Source: Deltaproteobacteria bacterium
GTDB lineage: Bacteria > Desulfobacterota > Desulfuromonadia > Geobacterales > Pseudopelobacteraceae
Direction of reading: 5' to 3'
DNA: 64,000 bases
NCBI GenBank assembly: GCA_016182975.1
Contig: JACPFJ010000006.1
Location: forward strand, 62,001-126,000
Shown here piece after piece: positions 26,033-34,118 of this stretch (the first letter of the stretch is position 1; each line of letters begins with the position of its first letter). Under the pieces are notes generated by a model. It worked only from the letters and a program-made list of their open reading frames with translations. It had not been told where the DNA came from and searched no databases. The position numbers were made by a program, and so were the translations under genes.

Positions 26033-27877
26033 ATGGCATTTTTCCGTTCAGCACTGCTGCTCTGCCTGCTGCTCTCCGCCGCGCAACCCGCTCCGGCCGA
26101 ACAGGGCATGGCCATCGATCCGGCCACCTGCCTGGGGTGCCACAGCGACCGGATCTCCATCCAAGCCTTCTCCGGCTCGGTCCATGGCAAGAACGCCTGC
26201 ACCAGCTGTCATGACGACATCACGGACCTCGTCAGGCACATGCGGAAGGAGATCAAGGTACACAAGGTACATTGCGAACGCTGCCACAAAAGGGAGAACT
26301 CCGAGCACTACGCCAGCATCCACATCTCCAGGGGGATCATGTGCGCCAACTGCCACACCGATATCCATACGCACACCTATTGGAAAAACGACAAGCGCCA
26401 GGTCATCGCCAAATGCATCCAGTGTCACGACAAGGAGCAGGGGTTCCGGAATTCGGTCCATGGCAGGGCGGTCGCCAAGGGGAACATGGATTCCGCAGCC
26501 TGCAACGACTGCCACAACCTCCACGCCATACAGAAGCTGGGGACGGACAGGGAGCACCGCGAGTTTCACACCAAGGTCTGCCTGAAATGCCACAGCAATG
26601 AAGAGCTGATGAAACGCAACAAGGTCTTCAACGTTGCCGTCAAGACCTACATGGAGAGCTATCACGGCAAGAACTACCGTCTCGGTTTTCCGGAAAAGGT
26701 GGCCGGCTGCGCCGACTGCCACACCGCCCATGCCGTGCTTCCCAAGAATGACCCGAAATCCAGCGTCAATCCCGCCAATCTGGTCAAGACCTGCGCACAG
26801 TGCCACTCCGGGGCCACCACGCTCTTCACCGGGTTCTACGCGCACGGCGAGCACGGCGACCGTGAGAACTATCCGATCCTCTACTATACCTTCATCGGCA
26901 TGACCGGCCTGCTGTTGGTGACCTTCACGGTCTTCTGGATACACACCCTGCTCTGGATGTTCCGCGGCTTCGTGGAGAACCGTGACAGGGAACACAGGCT
27001 TGCGTCCGGGGAATACCGCGACCACCTGGTTCCAGAGGCCTACAAACAGTACCGGCGCTTCAAGCCGGTCCACATATTCCTGCACATCCTGGTCATTACC
27101 AGCTTCCTCGGCCTCTCCCTGACCGGGCTGCCGCTCAGGTTCAGCGACCAGCAGTGGGCAATGGCCATGATGAATTTCTACGGCGGATCGGCCAACGCCG
27201 GCCTGATCCACCGCATCTGCGCAGTGATTACCTTCGTATATTTCGGCGCGGCACTGGTGATGAGCTTCCACTTCCTCTTCATACGCAAGGATATCAAGGG
27301 GAACTTCATCCAGCGCCTGTTCGGACCCGATTCGCTCTGCCCCAGCCTGCGCGATGTCAGGGACGTTGTCGGCATGCTGAAGTGGTTCTTTTTCCGCGGT
27401 CCGAAGCCCACCTTCGAGCGCTGGACCTACTGGGAAAAATTCGACTTCCTGGCTGTCTTTTGGGGTATGTTCGCCATCGGCGGATCGGGCCTGATGCTCT
27501 GGTTCCCCGAGATATTCGGCGCATTCCTGCCGGGCTGGGCATTCAACGTAGCCACCATCGTCCATTCCGACGAGGCGCTCCTGGCCACCGGCTTCATCTT
27601 CACCGTGCACTTCTTCAACACCCACGGACGCCCGGAAAAGTTCCCCATGGACTTCGTCATCTTCAACGGCCAGATCGCCAAGGAGGAGATGATCGCGGAA
27701 CGCGGCGACCAGTGGAGGCGCTACGAGGAAGAGGGACGCACCGAGCAGTTCGCCTGCAAAAGGAGCAGTGGTGTGGTGTACGACTTCCTCTTCAAGGGAT
27801 TCGGATTCTCCGCGCTTTTGATCGGGCTGGGGCTGCTGGTGCTGATGATCCTGGCCTTCGTGGGTAGCGGACACTGA
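26033..27877 (+). CDS. CbcL-like fusion: nine c-type heme sites plus membrane cytochrome b domain
   Basis: A 614-residue inner-membrane cytochrome starting at 26033 behind GGGAGG; the longer frame from 25955 adds a tail with no signal character. After a signal peptide (ALLLCLLLSAAQPAPA) nine CxxCH sites follow in residues ~30-270: CLGCH, CTSCH, CERCH, CANCH, CIQCH, CNDCH, CLKCH, CADCH and CAQCH. From ~300 onward there are membrane helices of the HydC/FdnI cytochrome b type with His-bearing helices (HIFLHILVITSFLGLSLTG, GLIHRICAVITFVYFG, and FIFTVHFFNTHGRPEKFP). This domain order and heme number match CbcL of G. sulfurreducens, a menaquinol oxidase needed for low-potential acceptors. Orthology is probable, not proven. 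Confidence 0.85.
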   Translation: MAFFRSALLLCLLLSAAQPAPAEQGMAIDPATCLGCHSDRISIQAFSGSVHGKNACTSCHDDITDLVRHMRKEIKVHKVHCERCHKRENSEHYASIHISRGIMCANCHTDIHTHTYWKNDKRQVIAKCIQCHDKEQGFRNSVHGRAVAKGNMDSAACNDCHNLHAIQKLGTDREHREFHTKVCLKCHSNEELMKRNKVFNVAVKTYMESYHGKNYRLGFPEKVAGCADCHTAHAVLPKNDPKSSVNPANLVKTCAQCHSGATTLFTGFYAHGEHGDRENYPILYYTFIGMTGLLLVTFTVFWIHTLLWMFRGFVENRDREHRLASGEYRDHLVPEAYKQYRRFKPVHIFLHILVITSFLGLSLTGLPLRFSDQQWAMAMMNFYGGSANAGLIHRICAVITFVYFGAALVMSFHFLFIRKDIKGNFIQRLFGPDSLCPSLRDVRDVVGMLKWFFFRGPKPTFERWTYWEKFDFLAVFWGMFAIGGSGLMLWFPEIFGAFLPGWAFNVATIVHSDEALLATGFIFTVHFFNTHGRPEKFPMDFVIFNGQIAKEEMIAERGDQWRRYEEEGRTEQFACKRSSGVVYDFLFKGFGFSALLIGLGLLVLMILAFVGSGH

Positions 27878-27897
27878 CCATTCGCAGGATTCATGGC

Positions 27898-27931
27898 AAA
27901 AAGGGGGATGCCGCGTCGGCTTCCCCCTTTT
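27898..27931. terminator. Bidirectional hairpin terminator after the CbcL-like gene
   Basis: AAAAGGGGGATGCC pairs with GGCTTCCCCCTTTT around CGCGTC, followed by TCTGTTT on the plus strand and preceded by an A-run that is a U-run on the minus strand. It lies between the CbcL-like gene and the end of the opposing small-membrane-protein series and can stop both. Confidence 0.75.
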
Positions 27932-27963
27932 CTGTTTCCTGTCCCTGTTTGTGGTTCAAACTC

Positions 27964-28167
27964 TCAAGACGGTAGCGCAACCTCTTGTGTTCCACGGGCT
28001 GATCCGTTGGAGGTTGTACGAGGATGTATTCCGTCGCTGCACGGACTGTGCATACCGAAGTCCCTGTCCAGTTCGCTCTTATTCTTCCTGAAAGCATAGT
28101 ACTGCATCCCGAACACCACTATCGCAACAGCGATCATGGTAGACACCCCTATGGCTATGATCAGCAT
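27964..28167 (-). CDS. 67-residue single-span membrane protein
   Basis: The start at 28167 has a strong AGGAGG six bases upstream. One membrane helix (residues ~2-22, LIIAIGVSTMIAVAIVVFGM) is followed by QYYAFRKNKSELDRD and a hydrophilic, disordered-looking tail. I recognise no family; the size and shape resemble small accessory subunits of membrane oxidoreductases. It is last in a same-strand series of small membrane protein genes behind the NrfD/FeS/triheme genes, and ends just before the shared terminator. Confidence 0.6.
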   Translation of the reverse strand: MLIIAIGVSTMIAVAIVVFGMQYYAFRKNKSELDRDFGMHSPCSDGIHPRTTSNGSARGTQEVALPS

Positions 28168-28256
28168 TCTCAACCTCCTCTCTGTTGGCCGGTTGATGGT
28201 CACCTGCGGTCCGCGTCACGTCATGTCGGAGCAAATCGTCTGAAGCCGCCGACTCC

Positions 28257-28478
28257 TCAGCCGATCTCGGCGTCCGGGGCGCCCTTTTTTCCTACAAGAC
28301 CGTAGAGTATAGCCCCCAGCGGCGGGAAGACCAGGATGGCGAGCGCCCATATGGTGCGTTCGCTGCCCGAAAGGCGCCGTGCCGCCAGGTCCGACAGGGC
28401 CCAACCGACTGCGGCCAGGGCGAAGATAACCAGAAAAGGGATCATCGGCTTCACAAGGGCGTAGGTAAAGAGTTCCAT
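28257..28478 (-). CDS. PLDc_N-type small membrane protein (copy 1)
   Basis: A 73-residue two-helix protein behind AAAGGAG. Helices lie at residues ~12-30 and ~42-62, with conserved positions WALSDLAARR and IWALAILVFPPLGAILYGLVGKK. The pattern (WALxDL...R.IW.LAI...P..G.I.Y..V) is that of the PLD nuclease N-terminal-type (PLDc_N) domain found alone in small bacterial membrane proteins. It is paralogous to the protein at 29037-29327. Function unknown. Confidence 0.7.
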   Translation of the reverse strand: MELFTYALVKPMIPFLVIFALAAVGWALSDLAARRLSGSERTIWALAILVFPPLGAILYGLVGKKGAPDAEIG

Positions 28479-28500
28479 GTTTATCTCCTTTGTCTGTCCG

Positions 28501-28950
28501 TCAGAAGAGAGGCGGTTTTCTCCCCACCGCATGACGCAGCGCCGTCGTACCGGCGAGAGCCAGCCATTGGTAGATGGGTACGACCCAGAAAATCACCCGG
28601 TTGCGGGGATCGGTGTGAATGAAGAAGCCGTCGAGCATCATGGCTATGCCGAAGACGGCGGTGCCGGCCGATCCGAAGAGGAGCACTATCAGCTGCCGCA
28701 GGTTGTGCTTCATCTTGAGCAGGATCGAGCTGAAGCCGAGATACGGGGCCAACAGCCAGAGAGCGGGGGGGAGGAACGACCGCAGCCACCAGCCACCTCC
28801 CTGAAGCCACCCCTTGTCGGAGTAGACAATCACCTCCAGGCTGAAGGCGGCCGCCCCGCTGAGCAGGTAGAGGGAAACCCCCCTGATCATCCTCTCCAGC
28901 TTCTCCTTGTCCTGCTCGTCGGTGGTAAAAATGGCGGCCATCCTCTTCAA
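28501..28950 (-). CDS. Four-span membrane protein of unknown function
   Basis: A 149-residue protein with about four membrane helices (near residues 25-45, 52-75, 85-108 and 118-140). It has charged N-terminal DEQDKEKLERMIRGV and a Trp-rich loop GWLQGGGWWLRSF. No known family recognised. It is placed between two PLDc_N paralogues. The TTG at 28950 and the ATG at 28941 are both possible starts; neither has well-placed Shine-Dalgarno spacing. Confidence 0.6.
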   Translation of the reverse strand: MKRMAAIFTTDEQDKEKLERMIRGVSLYLLSGAAAFSLEVIVYSDKGWLQGGGWWLRSFLPPALWLLAPYLGFSSILLKMKHNLRQLIVLLFGSAGTAVFGIAMMLDGFFIHTDPRNRVIFWVVPIYQWLALAGTTALRHAVGRKPPLF

Positions 28951-29036
28951 CGGGAATGTGATGCGTCAAGGCGCCGACAGTATATGGGAAATCGCATGTT
29001 CGCTCAAGCAGAAGTTCCATGGCGCGCATCCTCTCC

Positions 29037-29327
29037 CTAGTCGAGGGCCTTGCAGAGGGCTCCGGCCGCCTCCATCACGGGAGCAGGGCGCGAGACAAAG
29101 GCCGACAGTTTCCTGAAGCCGGTTTTGCGCCGGACCAGATAGTTGTAGGCGATCGGTCCCGCCAGTGGGAGGGCGATCACCGCCAGGGTCCAGATGATGC
29201 GGCGCGAGGTCGTTACCTCGCGGAGCGAGAGGTCCACCAGCGCCCACCAGATGGCGATGAACAGGAAGATGGCCGAGAAGGGGATGATGGTGAGCAACAG
29301 GCCGAACTTGAGGGTTTCCAGTGTCAT
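29037..29327 (-). CDS. PLDc_N-type small membrane protein (copy 2)
   Basis: A 96-residue protein behind GGGAGG. Two membrane helices (residues ~8-30 and ~42-64) contain WWALVDLSLREV and RRIIWTLAVIALPLAGPIAY, matching the PLDc_N-like protein at 28257-28478. The tail after YLVRRKTGFRKL is longer. It is the first of four small membrane protein genes downstream of the triheme cytochrome gene; the gap is 106 bases, so common transcription is likely but not certain. Confidence 0.7.
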   Translation of the reverse strand: MTLETLKFGLLLTIIPFSAIFLFIAIWWALVDLSLREVTTSRRIIWTLAVIALPLAGPIAYNYLVRRKTGFRKLSAFVSRPAPVMEAAGALCKALD

Positions 29328-29433
29328 GACGATCCTCCCGGAGTCTGTCTCGACTCCTCTTTTTCGTTATGTCCCCGAGGGGACGGTGAATAAATCTACG
29401 CGAGCTGCTGAGAGATACGAGGTATGTAAATGT

Positions 29434-29790
29434 CTAGTGCTTCCCCCCGCGCGGGGGTCCGCCCCCCTTGACCCCGGTATGGCAGGCGGCGCAACGGGTA
29501 TTGGAGGCGAAGGCCATGGTGCCGTTGTGGCAGGCGCCGCAGTATTTTCCCTCCACAAGCGATTTCATGGTGAAATCGGCGTTTTCCTGGGCTTTCAGCG
29601 CCTGCATGTCGAAGGTGCGTGCGTGGCACATGTCGCAGGAGAGCCCCTTCTCCTCCACGTGCAGCTTGTGGGAGAAGAGGACCGACTTCACCGGCTTGGT
29701 GTAGACCACGTCGCCGCCGTGGTTTTCCGCCGCCACGGCCGGCATGGCGATGGCGAGGCAAATGGCTATGGTTGCACAATGTTTATTCAT
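29434..29790 (-). CDS. Periplasmic triheme cytochrome c (c7/c3-like), third subunit of NrfD-type complex
   Basis: A 118-residue secreted cytochrome with a signal peptide (IAICLAIAMPAVAA). Three CxxCH motifs are present: CDMCH, CGACH and CAACH, with extra histidines in FSHKLHVEEKGLSC for axial ligation, as in c7-type or the cytochrome c3-like family of Geobacter. The tail is rich in Gly/Pro/Lys (GGGPPRGGKH). It is encoded right after the ferredoxin-like and NrfD-like subunits, so it should take electrons from them. The set resembles the three-gene Cbc complexes of Geobacter, but I cannot tell which one it corresponds to. Confidence 0.85.
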   Translation of the reverse strand: MNKHCATIAICLAIAMPAVAAENHGGDVVYTKPVKSVLFSHKLHVEEKGLSCDMCHARTFDMQALKAQENADFTMKSLVEGKYCGACHNGTMAFASNTRCAACHTGVKGGGPPRGGKH

Positions 29791-29824
29791 GACGTCTCCT
29801 CTAATTCTATTTGAATGGTCGCAA

Positions 29825-30601
29825 TTATTTGAAAGCCACCGCTGAGGTGTCCTTTGTGTAAAAGACACTGGGCTTGGTCCCCGCCTCGGGGCGCAGCACC
29901 CACACCGGCCGTTCCAACTGGTGGATCGCCTTGTAGAGGTCGCTCCCCTTGTCCGAGAGGTCGCCGAAGACGCGGCAGGAGGCCGGACAGGCGGCGGCGC
30001 AGGCGGTGAGCTTTTCACCCTTGGAGAGCCGCGTGTCGAAGCAGAAGTTGCACTTGTCGACCGCCTGCCTATGTTCGTCGAAGTAACGGGCGTTGTAGGG
30101 GCACCCCTCCTGGCAGGTCAGGCAGCCGATGCACTTGCTTGTGTCCATCATGACGATCCCGTTGACGGGGTCCTTGTAGGTCGCCTTCGTGGGGCAGACG
30201 CGGGTGCACTGCGGGACGTTGCAATGGTTGCAGAGTACCGGGATGAACTCCCGCTTCAGACCGACCGCGTCCGGCATCTCCTTCATCAGGATGCGGGTAC
30301 GGTACCCCTCGTGGGGGACGTGATTGGTCTCGGCGCAGGCCGCGACGCAACGCTCGCAGTCCACGCAGCGGTTCTGGAAGAGGATCATCCCGTAGTGGGG
30401 CTTGTAGGGGTACTGGGCGGTGAACTCCTCCGAGGAGGCGAATACCCTGTCTATCACCGAGACGGCGGAGAAGATTGTCCCCCCGGCGAAGATGCCTGTG
30501 ATCGCCAACCCCATCTTGAGGAACTGGCGGCGCTCCTCCATGGGGACGTTTTCCATTCCTTCGTTTTTCGTGCTGCCCAGGTCGTGCTTGCTCTGTTTCA
30601 T
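29825..30601 (-). CDS. Tat-exported four-cluster ferredoxin-like subunit (NrfC/PsrB/CbcT-like)
   Basis: A 258-residue iron-sulfur protein. The N-terminus has a twin-arginine signal (EERRQFLKMGLAITG), so it is exported folded. Four [4Fe-4S] cysteine groups follow: CVDCERCVAAC, CNHCNVPQCTRVCP, CIGCLTCQEGCP and CNFC with CAAACPASC. This matches electron-wire subunits that dock on NrfD-type quinone proteins. It is encoded between the NrfD-like protein and the triheme cytochrome with small gaps (34 and 47 bases). Confidence 0.92.
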   Translation of the reverse strand: MKQSKHDLGSTKNEGMENVPMEERRQFLKMGLAITGIFAGGTIFSAVSVIDRVFASSEEFTAQYPYKPHYGMILFQNRCVDCERCVAACAETNHVPHEGYRTRILMKEMPDAVGLKREFIPVLCNHCNVPQCTRVCPTKATYKDPVNGIVMMDTSKCIGCLTCQEGCPYNARYFDEHRQAVDKCNFCFDTRLSKGEKLTACAAACPASCRVFGDLSDKGSDLYKAIHQLERPVWVLRPEAGTKPSVFYTKDTSAVAFK

Positions 30602-30648
30602 GTCGTATGGTCCTCTGTGTGCGCTTGGATTGGTTACGGGTCGTGGGG

Positions 30649-31866
30649 TCAGTGGTTTTCTTCTACCTTGTGGCCGGCGAAAAGCTTTTCACCCAGAAGG
30701 AAGAGGAAGGCGGTGAGCCCGAATCCCCCCAGGGTGATGACCGTTTCGTAGAGCGACGGCGCGTAGGAGAGCAGGTGCTTGTATTCGTTCACCCCCAACT
30801 CGTGGTAGACCGGAACGATCTGCCCTACCACCACCAGGTCGTAACGCATTACGAAGATCCCGACGATCATGGCCAGCGCGCCGGAGAACATCATCTTCAG
30901 GTTCTCCCCCTTCGAGCGGATGAACATCACCAGCGGGAAGAGCATGCCGAGACCCAACTCGAACACCCAGAAGTTGACGGCGTAGGGGCCGCTCAATAGC
31001 GCCATAACCGCCTCGTACTTGCCGGCCGGGCGTCCGGCGAGCCCGGAGATCATCTTCCAGGTGGTGAAGAAGAGGATCACGCAGATCAGGAGCACCCCCA
31101 GCTTCGCGGTAACCCGCAGCGCCTTTTTCATGGCCACCGGCATTTCCTCCTTGTTTATCCTGTACCCCAGGAAGTGGAAGAGGATGATCACCGAGCAGCC
31201 GGTCATCATGGCCGAGGCGATGAAGTAGATCGGCATGTAGGGGCCGTGCCAGAACTCGCGCCCCATCAGGAGGCCGAATACGGCCCCGAGGTTAGAGTGG
31301 GCGGCGATCCCGGCCACCGAGCCGCTGAAGCCGCAGAACACCGCCGGCTTGTGCCTGTCCAGCAGCAGGAAGACGTATTCGGCGAACATGAAGGCCAGGT
31401 AGACGCCGTAGAGGGTCCCCATCCACCAGATGTTCGAGGTCAGGTTGGGGGAGATGACGTTGTAGATGGCCATGCGCCAGGGGATCTTGATCTCGAAGGC
31501 GATGACGAAGAAACCCGAGAGGATCGTAGCGATCGAGAGGAAGACCGAGCGTTTCGCGATCGGCATGAAGTCCTGGTTGCCGAAGACGTGCCCGATGGAG
31601 GAGACCAGGCAGAGCCCGGTGGAAGTGACCACGAAGAAGACATAGGTCGAGATCAGGATGCCCCAGGGTACCTCGCGGTAGACGTTGTAGTACTTGTCGT
31701 GACCAGCAACCATGGCGTGAATGCCGAGCCCCGCGGCCGCCAGGACGAGACCGCCGCAGAGGAGCAGCAGGAAGTAGTATCCCATGCTTCCCGACTTGAG
31801 CCGTGTGGTGACCATGCTCTCCAGGCCGTTGAGGGTGAGTTGCGCCGTTTCTGCTCCGTTTGCCAT
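30649..31866 (-). CDS. NrfD/PsrC-like quinone-interacting membrane subunit
   Basis: A 405-residue integral membrane protein with about ten helices. NrfD-family landmarks include YREVPWGILISTYVFFV, ISPNLTSNIWWMGTLYG, REFWHGPYMPIYFIASA and LRYDL-like VMRYDLVVVGQ. Such subunits bind menaquinol near the periplasmic face and deliver electrons to a ferredoxin-like partner, here the next gene. It lies in a unit: NifX-like, this gene, FeS, triheme cytochrome. The start has GGAGG in ACTGGAGGATC upstream. Confidence 0.9.
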   Translation of the reverse strand: MANGAETAQLTLNGLESMVTTRLKSGSMGYYFLLLLCGGLVLAAAGLGIHAMVAGHDKYYNVYREVPWGILISTYVFFVVTSTGLCLVSSIGHVFGNQDFMPIAKRSVFLSIATILSGFFVIAFEIKIPWRMAIYNVISPNLTSNIWWMGTLYGVYLAFMFAEYVFLLLDRHKPAVFCGFSGSVAGIAAHSNLGAVFGLLMGREFWHGPYMPIYFIASAMMTGCSVIILFHFLGYRINKEEMPVAMKKALRVTAKLGVLLICVILFFTTWKMISGLAGRPAGKYEAVMALLSGPYAVNFWVFELGLGMLFPLVMFIRSKGENLKMMFSGALAMIVGIFVMRYDLVVVGQIVPVYHELGVNEYKHLLSYAPSLYETVITLGGFGLTAFLFLLGEKLFAGHKVEENH

Positions 31867-31917
31867 TGATTGATCCTCCAGTGTAATGTTCAGGGGCGAC
31901 GGAACCGCCCGTCCCGC

Positions 31918-32367
31918 CTAGAATCGCTTCCCGTATACCCGACGGCGGTAGAACTCCGCTCCAATTCCGCTCTCTGGTTGCGTGCCGCACCAGGAGTTCG
32001 ACGGCTCGCCGCAGCGACAGGCGTTGGCTTCATCCAGTTCTCCGGTTGCCCAGCGCTCCACGAGTTCCGCCACTTCACCCTCCTGCTTTCCCAATACCCA
32101 GATGTTCTCGGCGTTGAGGGCGATCTGGTAGTGGGAGCCGCTGTCGCTGCAGATGACGCCGCTGAATCCCAGTTCGCGCATCCAGACCGAGAGATTCGGC
32201 TCCTTCTTGGGGTCCCAGACCTGGATCTCTATCCGGGCGACCTTTCTTGATGCGGTGTCTACGGCCGCGACGAAAAAGAGCCGTGAAAGGCCGAGAGGGG
32301 GGAGTGTGAGGCTGCCGTAATAGGGGACAGCGACGAATACCGTATGGCTTGACTGTTGTGCGATCAT
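31918..32367 (-). CDS. NifX/NifB-type (dinitrogenase cofactor) domain protein with Cys-rich tail
   Basis: A 149-residue protein from 32367 (the longer frame to 32415 lacks a ribosome-binding site). The first ~110 residues (VFVAVPYYGSLTLPPLGLSR, then LGFSGVICSDSGS) follow the beta-alpha pattern of the NifX/NafY/NifB C-terminal domain that holds metal clusters. The tail has CRCGEPSNSWC (three Cys in 11 residues), a possible cluster or metal site. It is the first gene before the NrfD/FeS/cytochrome set. A role as a metal-cluster chaperone or redox-linked regulator for the complex is inference. Family assignment is by pattern only. Confidence 0.6.
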   Translation of the reverse strand: MIAQQSSHTVFVAVPYYGSLTLPPLGLSRLFFVAAVDTASRKVARIEIQVWDPKKEPNLSVWMRELGFSGVICSDSGSHYQIALNAENIWVLGKQEGEVAELVERWATGELDEANACRCGEPSNSWCGTQPESGIGAEFYRRRVYGKRF

Positions 32368-32466
32368 GCCATTCCTTATTCCAAGGTTCGTGCCGAACAG
32401 AGGAAAACGAGACAATCTACTTAAAAAAACGCCTTATTACAGGGAGTTATTGCGGTATTGCCGAGG

Positions 32467-32514
32467 TGTTACGCGAGTGTTGCATGCTGTGTGTGCGTTG
32501 CAGCTGCAACGCAC
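32467..32514. promoter_or_regulatory. Palindromic operator cluster 1 (TGTTGC/GCAACG words)
   Basis: TGTTAC at 32467-32472, TGTTGC at 32478-32483, and a perfect 22-bp palindrome 32493-32514 whose left half is GTGCGTTGCAG. Half-site starts are 11 bases apart and then 19, about one and two helical turns. They are candidate enhancer sites for the sigma-54 activator encoded alongside. Confidence 0.55.
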
Positions 32515-32610
32515 GGGAAGGGGATGGCGCATCTACATGATCTATTTTGAATATATTTAAACTTGCATATTGTATGCAAAACGGTGGGTTGCGTCGGAGG
32601 TGCGGAGGGG

Positions 32611-32662
32611 TGTTGCGGAAAGTGTTGCACGAAGGGGAGGTGTTGCGGCGTGCAACACCTCC
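32611..32662. promoter_or_regulatory. Operator cluster 2 / hairpin (repeated TGTTGC)
   Basis: TGTTGC at 32611, 32623 and 32641, with the inverse GCAACA at 32652-32657. The last pair forms a perfect 11-bp inverted repeat GGAGGTGTTGC-ggcgt-GCAACACCTCC (32636-32662), directly after the activator gene's stop. It could be its terminator, but no T-run follows on the minus strand; repetition of the word argues for protein binding. Confidence 0.5.
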
Positions 32663-32667
32663 TTCTT

Positions 32668-34020
32668 TCAGGCGTCGGCGAGGCCGTTTTTTTTCATCCA
32701 GCGCCAGAGGGTGGTGCGGTCCACGCCCAGCTCCCGGGCCACCTGGGAGCGGTTTCCGTTGTGGCGTGCCAGAAGTTGCGCCAGCGTCTCGCGGCTCATC
32801 TGGACGGGTGCGGCGGGCGCCGGCTTGTCCGGTTCGTTGCCGTGGTCGGGGTCGGGGGAAAAAACCGCGGGGGGGAGTTGGTTGGCGCCGATTTCGCCAT
32901 TGCGGCAGAGGATCACCGTCTGCTCCACGATGTTGAGCAGTTCGCGGACATTACCGGGATAGTGATAGTGGAGCAGCACCTTGAGCGCCTCCGACGAAAA
33001 CCCGCGGATCTTCTTGCCGTAGCGTCCGTTGAAGCGGTCCAGCGCCATGTCGATCAGGAGCGGAATGTCCTCGGGACGTTCCCTGAGGGGGGGGATCTTG
33101 AGTTGCACCACGTTGATGCGGAAGAAGAGGTCGCGGCGGAAGGTCCCCTCGGCCACCATCTCCTCCAGGTCCCGATGCGTGGCGGCCACGAAGCGGACAT
33201 CGGCCTTGAGGGGGTTCTTCGCCCCCAGCGGCTGGTATTCCTTGTTCTCCAGCACCCGCAGGAGCTTCACCTGCAAGGGAAGCGGGAGATCGCCGATCTC
33301 ATCCAGGAAGAGCGTCCCCCCCCGCGCCATCTCCAGGCGCCCTGGACGGTTTTCCACAGAGCCGGTATAGGCACCCTTGCGGGCGCCGAAGATCTCGGAC
33401 TCCAGGAGCGGCTCCGGGAGTGCACCGCAGTTCACCACCACCAGCGGTCCTTCGCGGCGCGGCGAGAGGTCGTGGATAGCGCGGGTGAACAGCTCCTTGC
33501 CGGTGCCGCTGTCGCCGTTCAGGAGCACCGTCGCCTCGGTGGCGGCGACGTCCGGGAGCACGTCGAAGAGGCGCCGCATGGCCGGGTTGCGGCTGACCAG
33601 GTCGCGGAAGGAGTACTTCTCCTTGATCTCACGCTTGAGCAGGTAGATCAGCGACAGATCGCGAAAGGTCTCCACCCCTCCTACCGCCTGCCCCTGGGCA
33701 TTGCGGAGCACCGAGGCGCTGATGGAGATGGGGACCTTCCGGTTCTCCTTGTCGGTGATGTCCAGTTCCCGGTTCACCACCGCCTCCCCGCTCTCCTGCG
33801 CCTCCCGGAGCGGACAGGCGGAGAAACAGACCCCGGTACGGAAGATGTCGTGGCAGCGGCGTCCCACCGCTTCCCGCGCGCTGTAGCCGGTAATCTCCTC
33901 GGCAGCCCTGTTGAAGGTGGTGATCCGCATCTCCGAATCGACAGTGAACACCCCGTCCGCAACACTGTCGAGTATCGTCTTCAGGTATTCCAGGTGTTCA
34001 CAATTCTCTTTTATCTCCAT
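32668..34020 (-). CDS. PAS-AAA+-Fis sigma-54-dependent transcription activator
   Basis: A 450-residue enhancer-binding protein from ATG 34020 behind GAGGAG. The N-terminal PAS domain (residues ~10-120) contains a Cys cluster RRCHDIFRTGVCFSACPL (CX8CX3C), reminiscent of redox or metal-sensing PAS domains. The AAA+ domain has Walker A NGDSGTGKELFTRAIH, the sigma-54 contact loop GAYTGS (GAFTGA-type), Walker B GGTLFLDEIGDLP and the RRDLFFRINV region. A C-terminal Fis helix-turn-helix (RSQVARELGVDRTTLWRWM) binds DNA. There is no receiver domain. It lies just upstream of the NifX/NrfD operon on the same strand, making it a likely regulator of these respiratory genes. Confidence 0.93.
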   Translation of the reverse strand: MEIKENCEHLEYLKTILDSVADGVFTVDSEMRITTFNRAAEEITGYSAREAVGRRCHDIFRTGVCFSACPLREAQESGEAVVNRELDITDKENRKVPISISASVLRNAQGQAVGGVETFRDLSLIYLLKREIKEKYSFRDLVSRNPAMRRLFDVLPDVAATEATVLLNGDSGTGKELFTRAIHDLSPRREGPLVVVNCGALPEPLLESEIFGARKGAYTGSVENRPGRLEMARGGTLFLDEIGDLPLPLQVKLLRVLENKEYQPLGAKNPLKADVRFVAATHRDLEEMVAEGTFRRDLFFRINVVQLKIPPLRERPEDIPLLIDMALDRFNGRYGKKIRGFSSEALKVLLHYHYPGNVRELLNIVEQTVILCRNGEIGANQLPPAVFSPDPDHGNEPDKPAPAAPVQMSRETLAQLLARHNGNRSQVARELGVDRTTLWRWMKKNGLADA

Positions 34021-34118
34021 CGGATGCTCCTCACGCATCTATCGGAAAAGGCCCGATAATATCCGCTTCGGGATTGAAATGCCGCGAAATTCCGGCCATC
34101 GTGAGCCAATATCCGGCG

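Larger units (their letters stand above)
32368..32667. other. Control region between the sigma-54 activator gene and the NifX/NrfD operon
   Basis: A 300-base gene-free stretch. It contains a perfect 22-bp palindrome and two clusters of TGTTGC/GCAACA words (listed separately). The closest -24/-12 candidate reading toward the operon is GGCACGAACCTTGG (32394-32381, minus strand), with GG in place of the usual GC at -12 and only ~14 bases before the start, so it is not accepted as a promoter. Confidence 0.6.

Noticed and set aside
29371-29384. GTCCCC-GA-GGGGAC palindrome downstream of the triheme cytochrome gene
   Set aside because: Loop of only two bases and no T-run on the minus strand, so it was not called a terminator.
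32381-32394. GGCACGAACCTTGG as a sigma-54 promoter of the NifX/NrfD operon
   Set aside because: The -12 dinucleotide is GG rather than GC and the site is too near the start codon.
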